DNA from: Ornithinibacillus sp. 4-3
GTDB lineage: Bacteria > Bacillota > Bacilli > Bacillales > Amphibacillaceae
Direction: 5' to 3'
DNA: 64,000 nucleotides
NCBI RefSeq assembly: GCF_040958695.1
Contig: NZ_CP162599.1
Location: 468,001 to 532,000 of the forward strand
Part shown: positions 9,022-17,421 of the stretch, piece after piece
Layout of the letters: the number at the start of each line of letters is the position of its first letter
Position numbering within the stretch: position 1 is the first letter of the stretch
Made by a program: the position numbers and the translations under genes
Notes under the pieces: generated by a model
The model's input: the letters and a program-made list of their open reading frames with translations, nothing else
The model's database searches: none
What the model was told of the DNA's origin: nothing

Positions 9022-9729
9022 ATGCAGACAATTATGATTGTGGAAGATGATCCAAAGATCTCGAAACATTTACAGGAATATATAGAAAAATATGGGTATC
9101 AAGTAGCTGAGGTTGCAGACTTTGAAAGCGTAATGGCTACTTTTGAAGCTGTTCATCCCGAATTGGTACTCTTAGATATTAATTTGCCAAGCTACGATGG
9201 CTATTATTGGTGTAGGCAAATTCGCAAGACCTCTACATGTCCAGTCATTTTTATCTCTGCACGAACTGGTGAAATGGATCAGGTGATGGCTTTAGAAAAT
9301 GGTGGCGATGATTTTATTACAAAACCATTTAGTCCAGAGATTGTTATGGCAAAAATTAGGAGTCAATTACGTCGTGCTTATGGTGAGTATGCGCAGGATG
9401 CAAAAGAGCGCTCGCTGGAAGTGGAAGGATTAACACTTTTTCCTGAACGAATGGAATTAATGTTTAAGGGAGAAGTATTGCTCTTATCTAAGAAGGAAGC
9501 GGATATCCTTGAAAGCTTAATGAATCGTTATCCTCGAGTTGCTGGCAGGGAGGATTTATTAGAAAAGCTTTGGGATGATCAAATATATGTAGATGAAAAC
9601 ACATTGAATGTAAATATAACAAGAGTTCGCAAAAAGCTTCAACAGATTGGAATAGAGGATGCTGTTTCCACTGTTCGAGGAGTGGGCTACCGTTTGAACA
9701 CATCTTGGTGTATAGGTGACAAAGAATGA
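9022..9729 (+). CDS. bceR: Response regulator, BceR-like (OmpR/PhoB family)
   Basis: A 235-residue cytosolic transcription factor for cell-wall antibiotic stress. The receiver domain (about 1-115) has acidic pocket E8-D9-D10, phospho-acceptor D52 in LVLLDINLPSYDG and lysine in FITKPFSP. The C-terminal winged helix (about 135-230) ends NVNITRVRKKLQQ...VRGVGYRL. The start at 9022 fits AAGGAGGAG five bases upstream and the natural MQTIMIVEDD beginning. An upstream in-frame ATG at 8977 lacks an RBS. The stop overlaps the kinase start (ATGA). It probably activates the downstream bceAB promoter. Confidence 0.88.
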   Translation: MQTIMIVEDDPKISKHLQEYIEKYGYQVAEVADFESVMATFEAVHPELVLLDINLPSYDGYYWCRQIRKTSTCPVIFISARTGEMDQVMALENGGDDFITKPFSPEIVMAKIRSQLRRAYGEYAQDAKERSLEVEGLTLFPERMELMFKGEVLLLSKKEADILESLMNRYPRVAGREDLLEKLWDDQIYVDENTLNVNITRVRKKLQQIGIEDAVSTVRGVGYRLNTSWCIGDKE

Positions 9730-10727
9730 AGCTGTTTTTGAAGGAACATATTTTATTAATTGGAGTAAATGCCATTCAATTTGCGGCGATTTTAATTATT
9801 TACCGATTGGACGGGCATGAAAATATTCGAGTGGCTTTTTATGCCAGTTTTATTGGCTTCTTTTTGCTTTCTTGTTATTTGGTATATCAATATTTCAGTC
9901 GCTATGCATTTTATCAGCGTTTAAGTAATCCATTAGAGTCATTAGAAGCTTCTTTAAGAAAAACAAAACACTCTGCTATTTCAGAAGCGCTAGATGAATT
10001 ATTACGAAAACAATACCAATTTTATCAAGATAAAATAAATGCAATTGATTCGGATCGAGAAAACCATCTGAAATTAATGGATCAATGGGTGCACCAAATG
10101 AAGACACCTATTTCTGTGATTGAATTGACTGCCCAGAACTTAGATGAACCAGATTCATCAAGTATAAGGGAAGAAACAGAACGGATGCGAGCCGGATTAA
10201 ATACGATATTGTATATGGCGAGACTTCGTACGATTGAACAGGATTTTCATGTGAAACCGATTCATTTAGCGACATTGGTACATGAAGTAAATGGCGAAAA
10301 CAAACGCTTCTATATACGTAATAAAATCTATCCAAAAGTAGAAGAAGAAACAAAAGGGTTAACAGTACAAACAGATGAGAAATGGCTTTTCTTTATGTTA
10401 ACCCAACTTATATTAAATGCTGTTAAATATTCTACAGAAAAAAATTCATCTATTTTAATCTCCATTTATGAAAGAGATAAAGAAGTGGTCTTGGAAGTAA
10501 AGGATTATGGGGTAGGCATTCCAAAGGAGGATTATAAGCGAATCTTCCATGCATTTTACACGGGAGAGAATGGACGGAACTTTAGAGAATCTACAGGAAT
10601 GGGTTTATATTTAATAAAAGAGGCTGCAGAATATTTACAGCACCGAATAGAATTTGATTCAGAAGTCGGTAAAGGAAGCTCTTTTCGTATTGTTTTCTCT
10701 GAAACACAAAACCTTACAAGCGTGTAA
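9726..10727 (+). CDS. bceS: Intramembrane-sensing histidine kinase, BceS-like
   Basis: A 333-residue membrane sensor kinase. Two N-terminal helices (about 8-27 and 33-54) are joined by only a few residues. This is the mark of intramembrane-sensing kinases, which receive their signal from the BceAB transporter and not from a periplasmic domain. The dimerisation box WVHQMKTPI has the phospho-acceptor H123. The ATPase part has an N box (LILNAVKYS), G1 (VKDYGVGIP) and G2 (STGMGLYLIKEAA). It is translationally coupled to bceR by a 4-base overlap. Confidence 0.88.
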   Translation: MKLFLKEHILLIGVNAIQFAAILIIYRLDGHENIRVAFYASFIGFFLLSCYLVYQYFSRYAFYQRLSNPLESLEASLRKTKHSAISEALDELLRKQYQFYQDKINAIDSDRENHLKLMDQWVHQMKTPISVIELTAQNLDEPDSSSIREETERMRAGLNTILYMARLRTIEQDFHVKPIHLATLVHEVNGENKRFYIRNKIYPKVEEETKGLTVQTDEKWLFFMLTQLILNAVKYSTEKNSSILISIYERDKEVVLEVKDYGVGIPKEDYKRIFHAFYTGENGRNFRESTGMGLYLIKEAAEYLQHRIEFDSEVGKGSSFRIVFSETQNLTSV

Positions 10728-10736
10728 GATAATTGA

Positions 10737-10778
10737 AAGGAAATTCGATAGTTCCTTCTGCTGATATAAGGTTATACT
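10737..10778 (+). promoter_or_regulatory. bceAB promoter with candidate BceR operator
   Basis: The inverted repeat AAGGAA-N9-TTCCTT (10737-10742 and 10752-10757) lies upstream of a TATACT -10 box (10773-10778). No good -35 is visible, which fits an activator-dependent promoter. The match to a BceR site is inference from position. Confidence 0.45.
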
Positions 10779-10817
10779 GAGTTTAAATCAGATGATACAG
10801 AAGGAGCGGTATTTTTT

Positions 10818-11582
10818 ATGTTGAAAGTAAACAAAGTAAGTAAGATATATGAAGGGAAAATTGCCTATCGTGCATTATCAGATATTGATTTAGAGATAGA
10901 AGAGGGAGAATTTGTTGGAATTATGGGGCCCTCTGGTAGTGGGAAAACAACATTATTAAATATTATTGCTACGATAGATGAGCCAACAACAGGAGAGGTT
11001 CTGCTTCATGGTCAGAATCCACATCAATTAAAGAAGGAAAAGCTTGCACAATTTCGCAGAAGAGAATTAGGGTTTGTCTTCCAAGATTTTAATCTTCTCC
11101 ACACATTAACAGTAGAGGAAAATATGGTTTTGCCATTGACGCTTGACGGTGTGAAGGTGAAAGAGATGAAAGAGAAGGCACAAAAAATTGCTAAACAGCT
11201 TGGTATCACAGAAATTCTAGGTAAGCGAACATATGAAATTTCAGGTGGTCAAGCCCAAAGAGCAGCTGTTGGCAGAGCAATGATTCATACACCTAAACTT
11301 CTACTTGCAGATGAACCAACAGGAAACCTAGATTCTAAAGCTTCCAAAGATGTGATGGAAATGTTAGCATCCATCAATGAAACAGAACAGACAACAATGC
11401 TGCTAGTGACACACGATCCTCAGGCTGCAAGTTATTGTAATCGAGTAATCTTTATTCGTGATGGAAAATTTTATTCGGAAATTCATCGAGGAGATAATCG
11501 ACAAGCCTTCTTCCAAAAAATTATCGATACACTCTCTTTAATGGGAGGGGATTCCAATGACTTTTCGTCAATTCGCGTTTAA
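10818..11582 (+). CDS. bceA: Peptide-antibiotic detoxification ABC transporter, ATP-binding protein BceA
   Basis: A 254-residue ATPase of the BceAB/MacB-like group, which frees lipid II-cycle intermediates from bacitracin-type antibiotics and also signals to BceS. Walker A GPSGSGKT (37-44), Q-loop FVFQDFNLL, signature ISGGQAQRAAVGRA, Walker B LLLADEPTGNLDS and switch histidine LLVTHDPQAA are all intact. The RBS AGAAGGAG lies 14 bases before the ATG. The 3' end overlaps bceB by 26 bases, which supports coupled translation. Confidence 0.9.
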   Translation: MLKVNKVSKIYEGKIAYRALSDIDLEIEEGEFVGIMGPSGSGKTTLLNIIATIDEPTTGEVLLHGQNPHQLKKEKLAQFRRRELGFVFQDFNLLHTLTVEENMVLPLTLDGVKVKEMKEKAQKIAKQLGITEILGKRTYEISGGQAQRAAVGRAMIHTPKLLLADEPTGNLDSKASKDVMEMLASINETEQTTMLLVTHDPQAASYCNRVIFIRDGKFYSEIHRGDNRQAFFQKIIDTLSLMGGDSNDFSSIRV

Positions 11583-13452
11583 TAATGTAATGCGGAATAA
11601 GCGCTTATATGCTGCTTATTTTCTAACGAGCCTTTTCACTGTAATGGTGTTTTTTACTTTTACTATTTTTGCCTCTCACCCAGAATTAACGGGCGATAAC
11701 CTGGATTCCAATGTTGGTATGGGTATGAATGTGGCAGCAGGAATTATTTACGTATTTTCCTTTTTCTTCGTACTGTATTCAATGAGTTCTTTTCTACAAT
11801 CTCGAAAAAAAGAGTTCGGATTATTAATGATTCAAGGAATGAGTATGAAGCAAATTCGCTCAATGGTTTTTTTAGAGAATATGTTTATTGGTTTTTTGGC
11901 GACAATTGGTGGTATTGGATTAGGTATTGTTTTTGCAAAAGGTATTCTGCTTGCTGCAGAAAATGTATTAATTGTTGATGTCTCACTTCCATTTTATATC
12001 CCGACTATACCTATTATAATTACGTTGATTTGCTTTATTCTTTTGTTTTTCTTGATCTCATTATTTGTCTCCTATATTTTACGAAGCAAGAAATTAATTG
12101 ATTTAATTAAAAGTGATAAACAGTCAAAAGGTGAACCCAAAGCCAGTATCTTGTTAACTCTTTTTGCAGTTGCTTTATTAGGAGCAGGATATTTTACAGC
12201 CTTAAAGGTAGAAGGAGTGCAGGTTGTTGTAGCATTGCTTCCAGTTGTTATTGTAGTCGTTATTGGAACGTATTTTCTGTTTACGCAGGTTAGTGTATTT
12301 ATGATTCGACGCTTAAAGAAGAGGGAGAATTTTTTCTGGCGTAAAACAAATATGTTATTGTTATCAGATCTTTCTTTTCGGATGAAGGATAATGCTAGGA
12401 CCTTCTTTTTAGTAGCAATTATTTCTACAGTGGCTTTTAGTGCAATTGGAACACTATATGGTTTTCAATCATTTTTAAGTGCAGGTGTTGAACAAGTAAA
12501 TCCAAATACACTTTCTTATCAAAATTATGAGACAGGTAAGGAAGAGGAGAATATCGCACTCATTGATAAGATTCTACAGGAAGAGAATATTGAAGCTACT
12601 AAAGAACAGACTACGCTTCATTATTATGAAAAGGGTAATGATTCACGTGTTATGATTGTAAAAGCCTCTGATTATAACCGTTTTGCGAATTTAATTAATA
12701 AAGAAAGTATTCATGTAGAAGATGGTGCTCCTTTCGTTGTTGATACTCAATTAGATATGATGTTAGCTGGCAATCAAGGTAAGAGTGAAAAAGAGTTGTT
12801 AAGTGATGCTACGGTTGAGATAGGGGGAGAAACAACCATTGAGCCAGTACAAATTATTGAATCAAATGCACTTCCCTCTTTCATGCTATACTATGTTGTT
12901 TCAGATAATGATTTTAATAAATTACCTGCTCCCATCTCAGAAGAGAATTACTATGCATGGCAGGAAGCAAATGATAAAGATATTCCGCTAGAAATAGCAA
13001 AAAAATTAAGCGAGGATTTAGAGCTATCTCGTCAGGGACTTAGTATTGGTAGTTACGAGAAATATATAATGAACAAAGCATATAGTTCCATTTTATTTGT
13101 TGGATTATTTATCGGTATCGTCTTCTTTGTATCAGCAGGAAGTTTCCTTTATTTCCGACTCTACTCTGATTTAGATGATGATAAGAAGAAATTCCAAGCA
13201 ATAACGAAAATAGGGTTAACAGAGAAAGAATTGAAGAAAGTATTAAATCGTCAAACCTTCCTTCTTTTCTTTGCACCAATTGCAGTGGCGCTCGTTCATG
13301 GTGCAGTAGCATTAACGGCATTGTCGCACATGTTCTTCCATAGCTTAGTGAAGGAATCTGCGATTGTGCTCGGTCTCTTCTTAGCTATCCAAATTGTCTA
13401 TTTCTTTATTGTTCGTTTCTATTATACAAGACAGATCAAACAAGCATTATAA
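11557..13452 (+). CDS. bceB: Peptide-antibiotic detoxification ABC transporter, permease BceB
   Basis: A 631-residue permease of the ten-helix BceB type. FtsX-like segments occur near the N-terminus (about residues 20-40, 55-80, 105-135 and 145-175). A long extracellular domain (about 310-505) lies between helices 7 and 8 and is the presumed ligand-sensing part. Three helices close the protein. It starts MTFRQFAFNNVMRNKRLYAAYF, a form common in this family. A strong terminator follows, ending the bceRSAB block. Family members respond to bacitracin, mersacidin or similar peptides. Which one applies here cannot be read from sequence. Confidence 0.9.
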   Translation: MTFRQFAFNNVMRNKRLYAAYFLTSLFTVMVFFTFTIFASHPELTGDNLDSNVGMGMNVAAGIIYVFSFFFVLYSMSSFLQSRKKEFGLLMIQGMSMKQIRSMVFLENMFIGFLATIGGIGLGIVFAKGILLAAENVLIVDVSLPFYIPTIPIIITLICFILLFFLISLFVSYILRSKKLIDLIKSDKQSKGEPKASILLTLFAVALLGAGYFTALKVEGVQVVVALLPVVIVVVIGTYFLFTQVSVFMIRRLKKRENFFWRKTNMLLLSDLSFRMKDNARTFFLVAIISTVAFSAIGTLYGFQSFLSAGVEQVNPNTLSYQNYETGKEEENIALIDKILQEENIEATKEQTTLHYYEKGNDSRVMIVKASDYNRFANLINKESIHVEDGAPFVVDTQLDMMLAGNQGKSEKELLSDATVEIGGETTIEPVQIIESNALPSFMLYYVVSDNDFNKLPAPISEENYYAWQEANDKDIPLEIAKKLSEDLELSRQGLSIGSYEKYIMNKAYSSILFVGLFIGIVFFVSAGSFLYFRLYSDLDDDKKKFQAITKIGLTEKELKKVLNRQTFLLFFAPIAVALVHGAVALTALSHMFFHSLVKESAIVLGLFLAIQIVYFFIVRFYYTRQIKQAL

Positions 13453-13456
13453 TACG

Positions 13457-13490
13457 AAAACCTTCTCTGGAAATTCCAGAGAAGGTTTTT
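13457..13490 (+). terminator. Terminator after bceB
   Basis: A perfect 14-bp stem (AAAACCTTCTCTGG with its complement at 13476-13489), five-base loop and T-run. Confidence 0.92.
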
Positions 13491-13653
13491 ATTTTAGGAT
13501 ATTTCAATTATTCTATGAGAATGATATCCCAATTTTGACTCATTTTTTATAACGTCTTGTCCACTTATAAGGGCTATTTCATACTAATAATTCGTACTTA
13601 TTCTCATTTTGTTCATACTTTTAGTAAAAAAATTAACCATTCTTGCAAAAGCA

Positions 13654-13709
13654 TTGATTTTAAAATTCGCATCAACTATACTATAACTAATAATGATTAT
13701 CATTATTAG
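13654..13709 (+). promoter_or_regulatory. Fur-controlled promoter of the siderophore ATPase gene
   Basis: TTGATT (13654-13659), a 17-base spacer and TATACT (13677-13682). A perfect 23-bp palindrome follows at 13687-13709, centred on 13698, with core AATGATTATCATT. That is a textbook Fur box placed over the start of transcription. The rest of the gap 13491-13976 contains a roughly 270-base leader with no recognised RNA element. Confidence 0.8.
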
Positions 13710-13976
13710 CATCACTTGAAAACAGTGATTTTTAATACTAATAATGAAGTATCCCTACAAAAGGAGAAACTACAGGTCACTGCTTATCAATACAAGTGGT
13801 AGATGAAGAGAATCATCTTTCAATGCTGATTTTTAGGAAAAAATGAGGACGATGTTGCCGGATATTTTTTTGTTTACATGTCTTTCATTTAAATATAACA
13901 TACCATCAGTATATTGTTATTAATTTTATTGGTGATAATTATTTTATTTAGTATTTTAAAGAAAGAGGGCTGCGAC

Positions 13977-14741
13977 ATGATCGACATTAAAAGGTTGACA
14001 AAGAAGTATGGAAGTAAAACTATTGTAGAAGACGTATCAGTTCAAATTCAGCCTAATAAAATTACGTCATTTATTGGACCAAACGGTGCTGGGAAATCAA
14101 CGCTACTTTCCATGGTAAGCCGATTACTTGATGCAGACACTGGAGATGTATTATTAGAGAAAAACAATATAAAACAGATGAAATCAAATGAATTCGCAAA
14201 GCGTATTGCTATTTTAAGACAAGCGAATTTTTTAAATGTAAAATTAACGATTCGACAATTAGTATCATTTGGGCGTTATCCTTATTCGAAAGGTCGTCTA
14301 AATGCCGAGGATAATCGAATCATCGACCAGGCAATGGAATATCTGAACTTAACAGATATTCAGCATAAATACTTAGATGAACTATCTGGTGGACAAAAGC
14401 AACGTGCATTTATTTCTATGGTTATTGCCCAAGATACAGAATATATTTTACTGGATGAGCCATTGAATAATTTGGATATGAAGCATTCTGTACAAATTAT
14501 GAAAATATTACGTAAGCTTGTTGATGAACTAGGTAAAACAGTTGTGATTGTATTGCACGATATTAACTTTGCTTCTGTTTATTCAGATCACATTGTAGCT
14601 TTAAGAGATGGACGTCTAGTAAAGGATGGCCCAACACATGAAATTATTAATTCAGAGGCATTAAACGAAGTCTACGATATGCATATTCCAGTTCATATGC
14701 AAAACGGTTGCCGTTTTTGTGTATACTTTGATTCGCATTAA
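13977..14741 (+). CDS. yclP: Siderophore ABC transporter, ATP-binding protein (YclP/FatE-like)
   Basis: A 254-residue FecE-type ATPase that powers import of a ferric siderophore. Walker A GPNGAGKS, signature LSGGQKQRAFISMVIA, Walker B YILLDEPLNNLDM and switch histidine VLHDINFAS are intact. The run from LTIRQLVSFGRYPYSKGRL to MDIPV-like C-terminus is close to B. subtilis YclP, the petrobactin importer ATPase. The start at 13977 follows GAAAGAGGG. An upstream in-frame TTG (13914) would add an odd hydrophobic peptide. Unusually, it stands first and apart from its partner genes, which begin 570 bases downstream behind a second Fur box. Confidence 0.88.
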   Translation: MIDIKRLTKKYGSKTIVEDVSVQIQPNKITSFIGPNGAGKSTLLSMVSRLLDADTGDVLLEKNNIKQMKSNEFAKRIAILRQANFLNVKLTIRQLVSFGRYPYSKGRLNAEDNRIIDQAMEYLNLTDIQHKYLDELSGGQKQRAFISMVIAQDTEYILLDEPLNNLDMKHSVQIMKILRKLVDELGKTVVIVLHDINFASVYSDHIVALRDGRLVKDGPTHEIINSEALNEVYDMHIPVHMQNGCRFCVYFDSH

Positions 14742-14915
14742 GACAATCTTGAAAATAGTTAATCGTTCTGATCTTTCAAATATTAATATAAAATCGAACC
14801 AATAATTGTTTTTCTTATAAATATTCAAATTGGACACTTTCTCAATTAATATGTCGAATTCTTTGGGAGTTTAATTTGAGCTGTAACAACTAATTGAGAA
14901 AACAATTAATCTAAC

Positions 14916-14947
14916 CATGCGTGCTCCCTTTGTTGGGAGCACGCATG
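14916..14947. other. Perfect 13-bp hairpin without a T-run
   Basis: CATGCGTGCTCCC (14916-14928) pairs fully with GGGAGCACGCATG (14935-14947) around TTTGTT. It lies in the 572-base gap between yclP and yclQ. There is no T-tract on either side, so it is not a standard intrinsic terminator. It may stabilise the upstream mRNA end or be a protein site. The remainder of the gap up to 15100 shows nothing else. Confidence 0.6.
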
Positions 14948-15104
14948 TCTACGGTCTGGAACAAATTTTTTGTACCTCGCTAAGAGAATTGCATTAAAAC
15001 AACTTCTCTGCTGTTTAAGAGTTTCTTATATGTATTATATCTACAGTTGAGAATAATAAGCTTTTTCAGCTGATAAGTAAAAAAGTAAAGGTTTCAAAAA
15101 ACGG

Positions 15105-15169
15105 TTGACAAGGCTTTTTGATTTGCTATAATTTAAATTAGATTAATTGAGATTGATTATCAATATCAA
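15105..15169 (+). promoter_or_regulatory. Fur-controlled promoter of yclQNO
   Basis: TTGACA (15105-15110), a 16-base spacer and TATAAT (15127-15132) form a strong promoter. A near-perfect 23-bp palindrome follows at 15147-15169, with core ATTGATTATCAAT at 15152-15164, and matches a Fur box. Confidence 0.82.
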
Positions 15170-15313
15170 CTTGTTGTGTTATTACTATGCACTATAGTAG
15201 AACAGAAATAATATTTATTTAAATTATATACCAACATATGACAATGATATTATCTTCATCAATTCAATAGTCTATTTGTCTATAAAACTTACATAAAGGA
15301 AGAGGTAGGAGAA

Positions 15314-16381
15314 ATGAGAAAGTCTAATTTGTTTAAATCAACATTTCTTATAGCAATCTTTGCTATTTTTGCTTTGATGTTAGCAGCTTGTTCAGATTCA
15401 AGTGATGATAAAAAGGATGGAGATGATCAAGTAGATAATTCTACTGAAACAGATAATTCTGACGAAACGGATGGAGACTCAGATGAAGCTACAACGGTTG
15501 AAATTACTGATGCTCATGGAACTGTTACAGTCCCTGTAAATCCGCAGAATGTCGTTGTTCTGGATAATAGATCATTTGAAACTTTAGCTGATTGGGGTAT
15601 TGAATTAGCGGCGGCTCCAAAAGATGTAATGCCTGCAGATATCCCATACGTAGCTGATGAATCAGTTGAAAATATTGGAAATCACCGTGAACCAAACCTT
15701 GAAATTATTGCAGCTGTAGATCCTGAGCTTGTAATTGTTGGTCAAAGATTTGCTGGCTTTTATGAAGATATTAAAGCATTAGTGCCAAATGCAGCTGTTA
15801 TTGATTTGAATATTGATGTTTCTGAAGAAGCTGCTACACCAGGAGAAAACCTAGTAAATGGATTTAAAGATATCACAACTTCTCTTGGACAAATTTTTGA
15901 TAAAAATGACGAAGCTGATCAACTAATTGCTGAGTTCGATCAAGCGATTGAAGATGCTAAGTCTGCATATAACGGGACAGATACTGTTATGAGTGTTATA
16001 GTATCTGGTGGAGACATTAATTTCTCAGCTCCTCATACTGGTCGTGTTTGGGGACCATTATATGAAATTTTTGAATGGACTCCTTCATTAGAAATTGACA
16101 AAGCTTCTGCAGACCACCAGGGTGATGACATTTCTGTTGAAGCGATCGCAGAAACTAATCCTGATTGGCTTTTCGTAATGGATCGTGATGCTGCCGTATC
16201 TTCTTCTGGAGAGGAAGCAACACCTGCTCAAGATGTAATCGATAATGCACCTGCACTTCAAAACACAACTGCTGTTACTGAAGGAAATATCGTTTATGCA
16301 CCAGCAGACACTTATACAAATGAATCGATACAAACTTTTATAGAGTTATTTAATGATCTTGCAGATGCTCTAGCTGAGTAG
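15314..16381 (+). CDS. yclQ: Siderophore-binding lipoprotein (YclQ/FatB-like)
   Basis: A 355-residue ferric-siderophore receptor anchored to the outer face of the membrane. Signal peptide with lipobox LMLAAC, then a very acidic D/E/S/T linker (about residues 25-62) and a class III binding fold. The fold begins VEITDAHGTVTVPVNPQNVVVLD and includes NIGNHREPNLEIIAAVDPELVIV and NPDWLFVMDRDAAV, the latter close to the YclQ block NPDYLFVIDRG. The RBS AGAGGTAGGAG precedes the ATG. It is first gene of the Fur-regulated yclQNO unit. Petrobactin or another catecholate is the likely ligand by homology. Confidence 0.87.
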   Translation: MRKSNLFKSTFLIAIFAIFALMLAACSDSSDDKKDGDDQVDNSTETDNSDETDGDSDEATTVEITDAHGTVTVPVNPQNVVVLDNRSFETLADWGIELAAAPKDVMPADIPYVADESVENIGNHREPNLEIIAAVDPELVIVGQRFAGFYEDIKALVPNAAVIDLNIDVSEEAATPGENLVNGFKDITTSLGQIFDKNDEADQLIAEFDQAIEDAKSAYNGTDTVMSVIVSGGDINFSAPHTGRVWGPLYEIFEWTPSLEIDKASADHQGDDISVEAIAETNPDWLFVMDRDAAVSSSGEEATPAQDVIDNAPALQNTTAVTEGNIVYAPADTYTNESIQTFIELFNDLADALAE

Positions 16382-16403
16382 TGTATAAGGGAGTATAACT
16401 ATA

Positions 16404-17417
16404 GTGCTTAAAAATACAACACAAAACAAATTTGAGGCTGGGAAATCTCAGCCTCAAAATTCTAATCATCATAAAATATGGACAAAGCCTTTTATAATAG
16501 CAGTCATAGTTGTTATTATTCTAGGTGTTATTTCTCTGTTTACTGGAGTTTATGATATACGAGGGAAAGAAGATGGAATGGATATGTTTTTCATCACTCG
16601 TATTCCAAGGACAGCTGCCTTAATGCTTACTGGAGCTGCTATGGCAATGGCTGGGCTCGTTATGCAGCTTATTACACAGAACCGCTTAGTTGAACCTACT
16701 ACAACAGGAACGATTGAATGGGCAGGTCTTGGACTAGTTTTTGTCTATTTATTATTTCCTGCACCAACTTTAATTGAAAGAATGACAGGTGCGATCATTT
16801 TTTCCTTTATAGGAACAATGATTTTCTTCTTGTTTTTAAGAAGAGTTAAGCTACGTTCATCCTTAATTGTCCCGATTATTGGAATAATGCTTGGGGCGGT
16901 TATTTCTGCAGTTTCCACTTTTGTTGGACTTGCTTTTCAAATGTCACAAAATGTTGAAACTTGGTTTGTAGGCTCTTTTGCATCCATCCAAGTTGGAAGA
17001 TATGAATATCTATGGCTAATTGTTATCATTAGTATCCTTATTTTTATCTATGCTGATAGATTGACTTTAGCTGGATTAGGAGAAGATGTAACGACAAGTC
17101 TTGGTGTAAGTTATAATCAGATCGTCCTTATTGGTACCGGTCTTATTGCTGTTGCAGTAGGAATTGTCGCGGCTGTTATTGGGAATTTACCATTTTTAGG
17201 TTTAATTGTCCCAAATATTGTTTCATTGTTTAGAGGTGATGATCTTAGGAGTAATTTGCCTTGGGTCTGTGTGGCCGGAATGGGTGCCTTAACTATTTCT
17301 GATATCATATCTCGGACAATTATCATGCCGTTTGAAGTACCTGTCTCTTTAATACTAGGAACAGTAGGAGCAGTTGTATTTATTGTTATTCTATTGAGAA
17401 GAAGGAGGCTAGGATAA
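16404..17417 (+). CDS. yclN: Siderophore ABC transporter permease 1 (FecCD family, YclN-like)
   Basis: A 337-residue inner-membrane permease with about nine helices from residue 30 on. FecCD landmarks include MFFITRIPRTAALMLTGAAMAMAGLVMQ, the coupling region GVSYNQIVLIGTGL and NLPFLGLIVPNIVSLFRG. The N-terminal 28 residues are polar and cytosolic. Translation starts at a GTG, 10 bases after AAGGGAG. It pairs with the next permease. Both depend on the distant upstream YclP ATPase. Confidence 0.87.
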   Translation: MLKNTTQNKFEAGKSQPQNSNHHKIWTKPFIIAVIVVIILGVISLFTGVYDIRGKEDGMDMFFITRIPRTAALMLTGAAMAMAGLVMQLITQNRLVEPTTTGTIEWAGLGLVFVYLLFPAPTLIERMTGAIIFSFIGTMIFFLFLRRVKLRSSLIVPIIGIMLGAVISAVSTFVGLAFQMSQNVETWFVGSFASIQVGRYEYLWLIVIISILIFIYADRLTLAGLGEDVTTSLGVSYNQIVLIGTGLIAVAVGIVAAVIGNLPFLGLIVPNIVSLFRGDDLRSNLPWVCVAGMGALTISDIISRTIIMPFEVPVSLILGTVGAVVFIVILLRRRRLG

Positions 17418-17421
17418 TAAA

